Made by a program: the position numbers and the translations under genes
Source of the DNA: Hoeflea_A sp963921345
GTDB taxonomy: Bacteria; Pseudomonadota; Alphaproteobacteria; Rhizobiales; Rhizobiaceae
Assembly: GCA_963921345.3 (NCBI GenBank)
Contig: OZ001228.1
Span: forward strand, 62,001-126,000
Length of the DNA: 64,000 nucleotides
Direction of reading: 5' to 3'
Shown here: piece by piece, positions 60,575 to 64,000 of the stretch
Layout of the letters: each line of letters opens with the position of its first letter
Numbering within the stretch: position 1 is the first letter of the stretch
Notes under the pieces: model-generated
What the model was told of the DNA's origin: nothing
Seen by the model: only the letters and a program-made list of their open reading frames with translations
The model's database searches: none

Positions 60575-61945
60575 ATGAATTCCATTGAACTGTTCAATCC
60601 GGCAAAGCCGGACGAATTGGTCTGGTCGGGAAAGGAGACCGGCCCCGATGCGCTCGCCGACATCGCGGCGTCCGCCAGGCGCGCTCAGATGCGCTGGTCC
60701 CTGCTCACCGGCAGACAGCGGCACGACCGGATCTCCGCCTTCATCGAAGCTGTCGAGGCGAGAACGGAGGCACTCGCCGAACGAATGGTGCTTGAACAGG
60801 GCAAGCTGAAATCAGAAGCCCAGGGTGAAGTCGCGAAATCGCTCGTCGAGGCGCGCTGGATGCTGGGCCGTTGCCTGGAAGAGGCGGGCACAATCATGGC
60901 GTCGGCCAGACCCGGTATCCGCGCCATGAAAGTCAGGCGGCCGCGCGGCGTGGTTCTGGCAATCACGCCGTGGAACTTTCCTGTGCTGACTCCCATGCGG
61001 AAAATCGCGCCGGCACTTGTTTTCGGAAACGCCATTTTGCTCAAGCCGTCCCCGGAATCGCCCGGGGCGGCCCTTCTTTTGCAGGAAGCCGCCGATGAGA
61101 CCCTGCCGGACGGCCTTGTCGGCCTTGTTCTCGGCGGCGCATCGGTCACTGCCGAGGCCATACGATCGGAGCATGTCGATGCGGTTACCTTTACCGGTTC
61201 GACTGCGGTCGGCAGGAAGATCATGGCGCTGGCGGCCGAAGGACTGAAGGAGGTGTCGCTGGAACTCGGCTGCAAGAACCCGGCCATCGTGCACGACCCC
61301 GCAGACCTGGACAGCGCGGTCGACCACATCGTCCGCGCGGCATTCGCCAACGGGGGGCAACGCTGCACGGCGATCAGCCGGGTTCTCGTTCACGAACCGC
61401 TTCGGCAGTCCTTCCTGAAAACGATCAAGCCACGTTTGCCGGAGCCCGGCCACGGCGACAAGGCGACGCTCGCGCCGTTGTCGACGCGCAGCCAGTTCGA
61501 CAAGGTCTGCCGGTTTGTCCGTTCGCTCGACCCGGCTGAAACGGAAATACTTGCCGGCGGACGGCCGCTCGACAACTCGAACGGTGGATATTTCTTTCAA
61601 CCCACTCTTGTGGAGGTGAAAACCTCCGACAGCGCCATCAATTTCGAGGAGCTGTTCGGGCCGGTATTGGGAATCGAATTCTATTCGGATATCGACGAGG
61701 CGATCGCGCGGGCCAACGCGCCGGAATACGGATTGACCGCATCGGTGTTCGCATCCGATCTGGCGGTCGTGCGCGCCTTCGAGGACGGCATCGAAGCTGG
61801 CATGATCCACGTCAACCACGGCACCTTTCCGGACGAAAACATGCCGTTCGGCGGATGGAAGGCCTCGGGGGTCGGCGCGCCGAGCGTCGGTCAAGAGGCC
61901 GACCAGTTCTTCACCCGGATGCAGGCCGTGTACGAGGCGGTGTAG
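60575..61945 (+). CDS. NAD(P)-dependent aldehyde dehydrogenase
   Basis: 456 residues. Catalytic C264 (NGGQRCTAISR), general base E230 (LELGCKNP) and the cofactor segment TFTGSTAVGRKIM. WNFPVLTPMRKIAPAL and a C-terminal MPFGGWKASGVG complete the fold. GGAG precedes the ATG. As last gene of the operon it probably oxidises the aldehyde produced by the GMC enzyme or by a later aldolase step. Confidence 0.92.
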   Translation: MNSIELFNPAKPDELVWSGKETGPDALADIAASARRAQMRWSLLTGRQRHDRISAFIEAVEARTEALAERMVLEQGKLKSEAQGEVAKSLVEARWMLGRCLEEAGTIMASARPGIRAMKVRRPRGVVLAITPWNFPVLTPMRKIAPALVFGNAILLKPSPESPGAALLLQEAADETLPDGLVGLVLGGASVTAEAIRSEHVDAVTFTGSTAVGRKIMALAAEGLKEVSLELGCKNPAIVHDPADLDSAVDHIVRAAFANGGQRCTAISRVLVHEPLRQSFLKTIKPRLPEPGHGDKATLAPLSTRSQFDKVCRFVRSLDPAETEILAGGRPLDNSNGGYFFQPTLVEVKTSDSAINFEELFGPVLGIEFYSDIDEAIARANAPEYGLTASVFASDLAVVRAFEDGIEAGMIHVNHGTFPDENMPFGGWKASGVGAPSVGQEADQFFTRMQAVYEAV

Positions 61946-62094
61946 CCCGTCCGCTCGAGCCATTGCAGCTTGGAAACGGATGGGACTCCGCCGCTCGTGC
62001 CGGTTTTTGGTTTCTGCAGTGTAAAGTTCGTGCCTGTTCGCTTGTCCCGGCAACAGCCGCCTTCCATATTTCGGCCAGCAGCGGGAGGCGGGTC

Positions 62095-62691
62095 ATGGCG
62101 TCCATCAAGGCAGTTCTCAATTCACCCTGGTTTTTCTGGGCGGTCATCGCCCTGCCGTCGATCGGCATGATTGCCGGCGCATTCGGCAGCAACGATCTGG
62201 AGCTGCTGCTGCATCCGACCGGCGAGTTCGCGGCGCGGTTCATGATCATCGCCATGATGTTGACGCCGCTGCGCATGCTGTTTCCGAAGGCCGGATGGAT
62301 CGCCTGGTTGATGAAGCGGCGCCGTTATCTCGGGGTGGCGGCCTTCGGCTACGCGGCGTTGCACACGCTCTACTACGTGATCGACCTCGGATCCGTTTCG
62401 GCGGTGCTCTCCGACGCCATCAAGTTCGGCATCTGGACCGGATGGCTGGCCTTCCTGATCTTCGTGCCGCTGGCCATGACCTCGAACGACATGTCGCTGC
62501 GGGCGCTCGGGCCGCGCTGGAAAGCGCTGCAGCGTTTCGTCTATCCGGCGGCCGTCGCCACGCTGCTGCACTGGATCTTCGTGCATAACGAGCCGGGACC
62601 GGCGCTGGTGCACTTCGTGCCGCTGGCCGCACTGGAAGCCTATCGGGTCTGGTACGTCATGACGCGCCGCCGCCGGACGGTCGCGGCATAG
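62095..62691 (+). CDS. ferric-reductase-like membrane protein (MsrQ/YedZ type)
   Basis: 198 residues and about six membrane helices. Haem-ligand histidines are visible in AALHTLYYVI and ATLLHWIFVHN. MsrQ passes electrons from the respiratory chain to the periplasmic methionine sulfoxide reductase MsrP, but no msrP gene lies next to it, so a stand-alone ferric-reductase-like role remains possible. GGGAGG precedes the ATG. It begins 149 bases after the aldehyde dehydrogenase gene. Confidence 0.75.
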   Translation: MASIKAVLNSPWFFWAVIALPSIGMIAGAFGSNDLELLLHPTGEFAARFMIIAMMLTPLRMLFPKAGWIAWLMKRRRYLGVAAFGYAALHTLYYVIDLGSVSAVLSDAIKFGIWTGWLAFLIFVPLAMTSNDMSLRALGPRWKALQRFVYPAAVATLLHWIFVHNEPGPALVHFVPLAALEAYRVWYVMTRRRRTVAA

Positions 62692-62697
62692 CGACAC

Positions 62698-63465
62698 CTA
62701 TTCGTGGCTGAGCCCGACCAGAGCGCGGCCTTCTTCGGTCTTGATCGAGAAGTCGGTGCCCGCGTAAGGGGCGGCTGCTTCCGTGCACAGCCAGGCGACG
62801 CCCTCGGCCGCCCATTCGGCCGGAATGTGGGTCGACCAGTCGAGCTCGCTGACCGGATTGATGCCGGAATCGCGAATGGCGGACTGCATGTTGGTGGCAA
62901 CGGTTCCCGGGCTCAAACCGACGACGCGAATGCCGCGGTCGCCGACTTCCTTGTCGGCGCAGCGCGTCAGCGACAGCGCCGCCGCTTTCGAGGAGCAGTA
63001 GTGGCTCCAGCCCTCGAGCGCACCGGTCGCCGCGCCCGAACTGATGTTGACGATGACGCCGCTTCCCTGTTTTTCCATCACCGGTATGGCTGCCCGCAGG
63101 CCGTGGTAAACGCCCTTGTAGTTGACGTCGGCCACTAGGCCCCACTCGTCCGGATCGCTGTCGGCAATGCGGGTGATCGGTTCGATCGCGCCGGCATTGT
63201 TGACCAGGATGTCGAGACGGCCATAGGTCGAGACGCAGTGGTCCACGGCGGCGGCGACATCGGCATAGACGGCGACATTGCAGGCGAGCGCTTCGGCGGT
63301 TCCGCCGGCTGAACGGACTTCCTCGGCAACCGCCTCGATCTCGTGCAGGGTGCGCGCGGCAAGCACCACCTTGGCGTGGTGTCCGGCGAGTTTTCTGGCC
63401 GTCGCAGCACCGATACCGCGGCTGGCGCCTGTCACGAGGGCGATCTTTCCGTTGAGTTCAATCAT
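62698..63465 (-). CDS. short-chain dehydrogenase/reductase
   Basis: 255 residues. Cofactor motif TGASRGIG, NNAG and the catalytic YCSSK with upstream Ser (ISSGAATGALEGWSHYCSSK). It is a classical SDR acting on an alcohol or ketone with NAD(P). It is divergent from a LysR gene with 97 bases between, suggesting that regulator controls it. Confidence 0.88.
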   Translation of the reverse strand: MIELNGKIALVTGASRGIGAATARKLAGHHAKVVLAARTLHEIEAVAEEVRSAGGTAEALACNVAVYADVAAAVDHCVSTYGRLDILVNNAGAIEPITRIADSDPDEWGLVADVNYKGVYHGLRAAIPVMEKQGSGVIVNISSGAATGALEGWSHYCSSKAAALSLTRCADKEVGDRGIRVVGLSPGTVATNMQSAIRDSGINPVSELDWSTHIPAEWAAEGVAWLCTEAAAPYAGTDFSIKTEEGRALVGLSHE

Positions 63466-63562
63466 GTCCGTTTTCCGTCTTTGGTGTTTGTTCGCTTGTA
63501 TTGCTTCACAATTCGTAGATAAATGCCCCCGCATGCAAATGACTACTGCGCGGAGCGCATGA

Positions 63563-64000
63563 ATGGATTTCGAAACGCTGCATCTCTTTCAGGAGGTTGC
63601 CCATCGCCTCAGCTTTGCCGCCGTTGCCGAAGAGCGCGGCGTCAATCCGTCCTCGGTGTCGCGCGCCATCGGCCAGCTCGAGAAGCAATTGGGCGCCCGT
63701 CTGTTCCAGCGCACTACCCGGCGTATGGCACTGACCGAGGCCGGCGTCAATTTTCTGCAACGGGCGAGCATCATCGTCGAGGAGATGGAAGCCGCCTGCG
63801 AGGATCTGCGCGTCGACTCCGCAGGGCCGACCGGAACCTTGCGCCTGTCGGCATCGGTGGCCTTCGGCGAACACGTGCTGCTGCCGCTTGTCGACAAGTT
63901 CCGGCACAGCTTTCCGAACATGCGCCTCGACCTCATGCTGTCGGACGACAATGTCGATCTGGTTGCCGAAGGCGTCGATCTGGCGATCCGGCTGGCGGCC
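63563..64000 (+). CDS. LysR-family regulator, truncated by the window end
   Basis: 146 residues visible. N-terminal HTH (LSFAAVAEERGVNPSSVSRA) and the start of the effector domain (GTLRLSASVAFGEHVLLPLV); the frame is open at base 64000. It belongs to the subgroup with the ATRRMALTEAG-like linker and is divergent from the SDR gene. Confidence 0.88.
   Translation, partial: MDFETLHLFQEVAHRLSFAAVAEERGVNPSSVSRAIGQLEKQLGARLFQRTTRRMALTEAGVNFLQRASIIVEEMEAACEDLRVDSAGPTGTLRLSASVAFGEHVLLPLVDKFRHSFPNMRLDLMLSDDNVDLVAEGVDLAIRLAA

Noticed and set aside
63466..63562. LysR binding site between SDR and LysR genes
   Set aside because: T-N11-A motifs are too common in a short AT-rich region to support a specific site.

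Overview
The window is about 64 kb of high-GC chromosomal DNA, dense with metabolic and regulatory genes. Two things point to an alphaproteobacterium of the Hyphomicrobiales (Rhizobiales). One is a RirA-type iron regulator with its three cysteines. The other is an Irr-type iron-control element (TTTAGAA-N3-TTCTA) between rirA and a ferric-iron binding protein gene. A DctBD/sigma-54-controlled TRAP transporter and a form I aerobic CO dehydrogenase fit that group. I see no rRNA, tRNA, CRISPR array, insertion sequence or phage module.

Region 1 (1-9.9 kb): the end of a TPR protein, a decayed TetR gene and a DUF695/RraB-like protein, then a complete form I molybdenum CO dehydrogenase operon on the minus strand, read coxM-S-L-D-E-F-mocA-coxG. 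CoxL carries the form I signature AYRCSFR. coxG is broken by a one-base deletion in a C run. Three 20-bp-phased direct repeats upstream of coxM match the LytTR DNA-binding consensus, and an MHYT-LytTR membrane regulator (CoxC/CoxH type) lies 4 kb away at 13.4-14.5 kb. A molybdate transporter (modABC, 38.5-41.0 kb) could supply the enzyme's metal.

Region 2 (10-23 kb): an FMN glutamate-synthase-like protein, a DM13 protein, PPi-type phosphofructokinase, an AhpD-like protein, a divergent MarR / P450-ferredoxin pair with a perfect operator, three small uncharacterised proteins, and an ArsR-SRPBCC-VOC-DHFR-SRPBCC set. Region 3 (22-30 kb): an acyl-CoA dehydrogenase divergent from an SCP2-MerR pair around a perfect operator, then an accessory cluster of two methyltransferases, a GlxA-type regulator, a flavin monooxygenase and an alpha/beta hydrolase.

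Region 4 (30-44 kb): adenylate cyclase, rirA/fbpA, trhO, an AbgT transporter, LysR/tautomerase, KDPG aldolase, a DUF533 protein, modABC and dctBD. Region 5 (44-49 kb): a TRAP dicarboxylate-type transporter behind a textbook sigma-54 promoter with two phased enhancer palindromes, then an aminotransferase and a GNAT protein.

Region 6 (50.3-62 kb): a tightly coupled catabolic operon: ROK repressor, fused TAXI-TRAP permease, TAXI binding protein, sulfatase, enolase-superfamily dehydratase, GMC oxidoreductase, second sulfatase and aldehyde dehydrogenase. I read this as an undescribed pathway for import, desulfation and oxidation of a sulfated sugar or sugar-acid-like substrate. It is the best candidate for a new system here, with the LytTR-type control of the CO dehydrogenase operon second. 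The window ends with an MsrQ-like membrane protein, an SDR and a truncated LysR gene.
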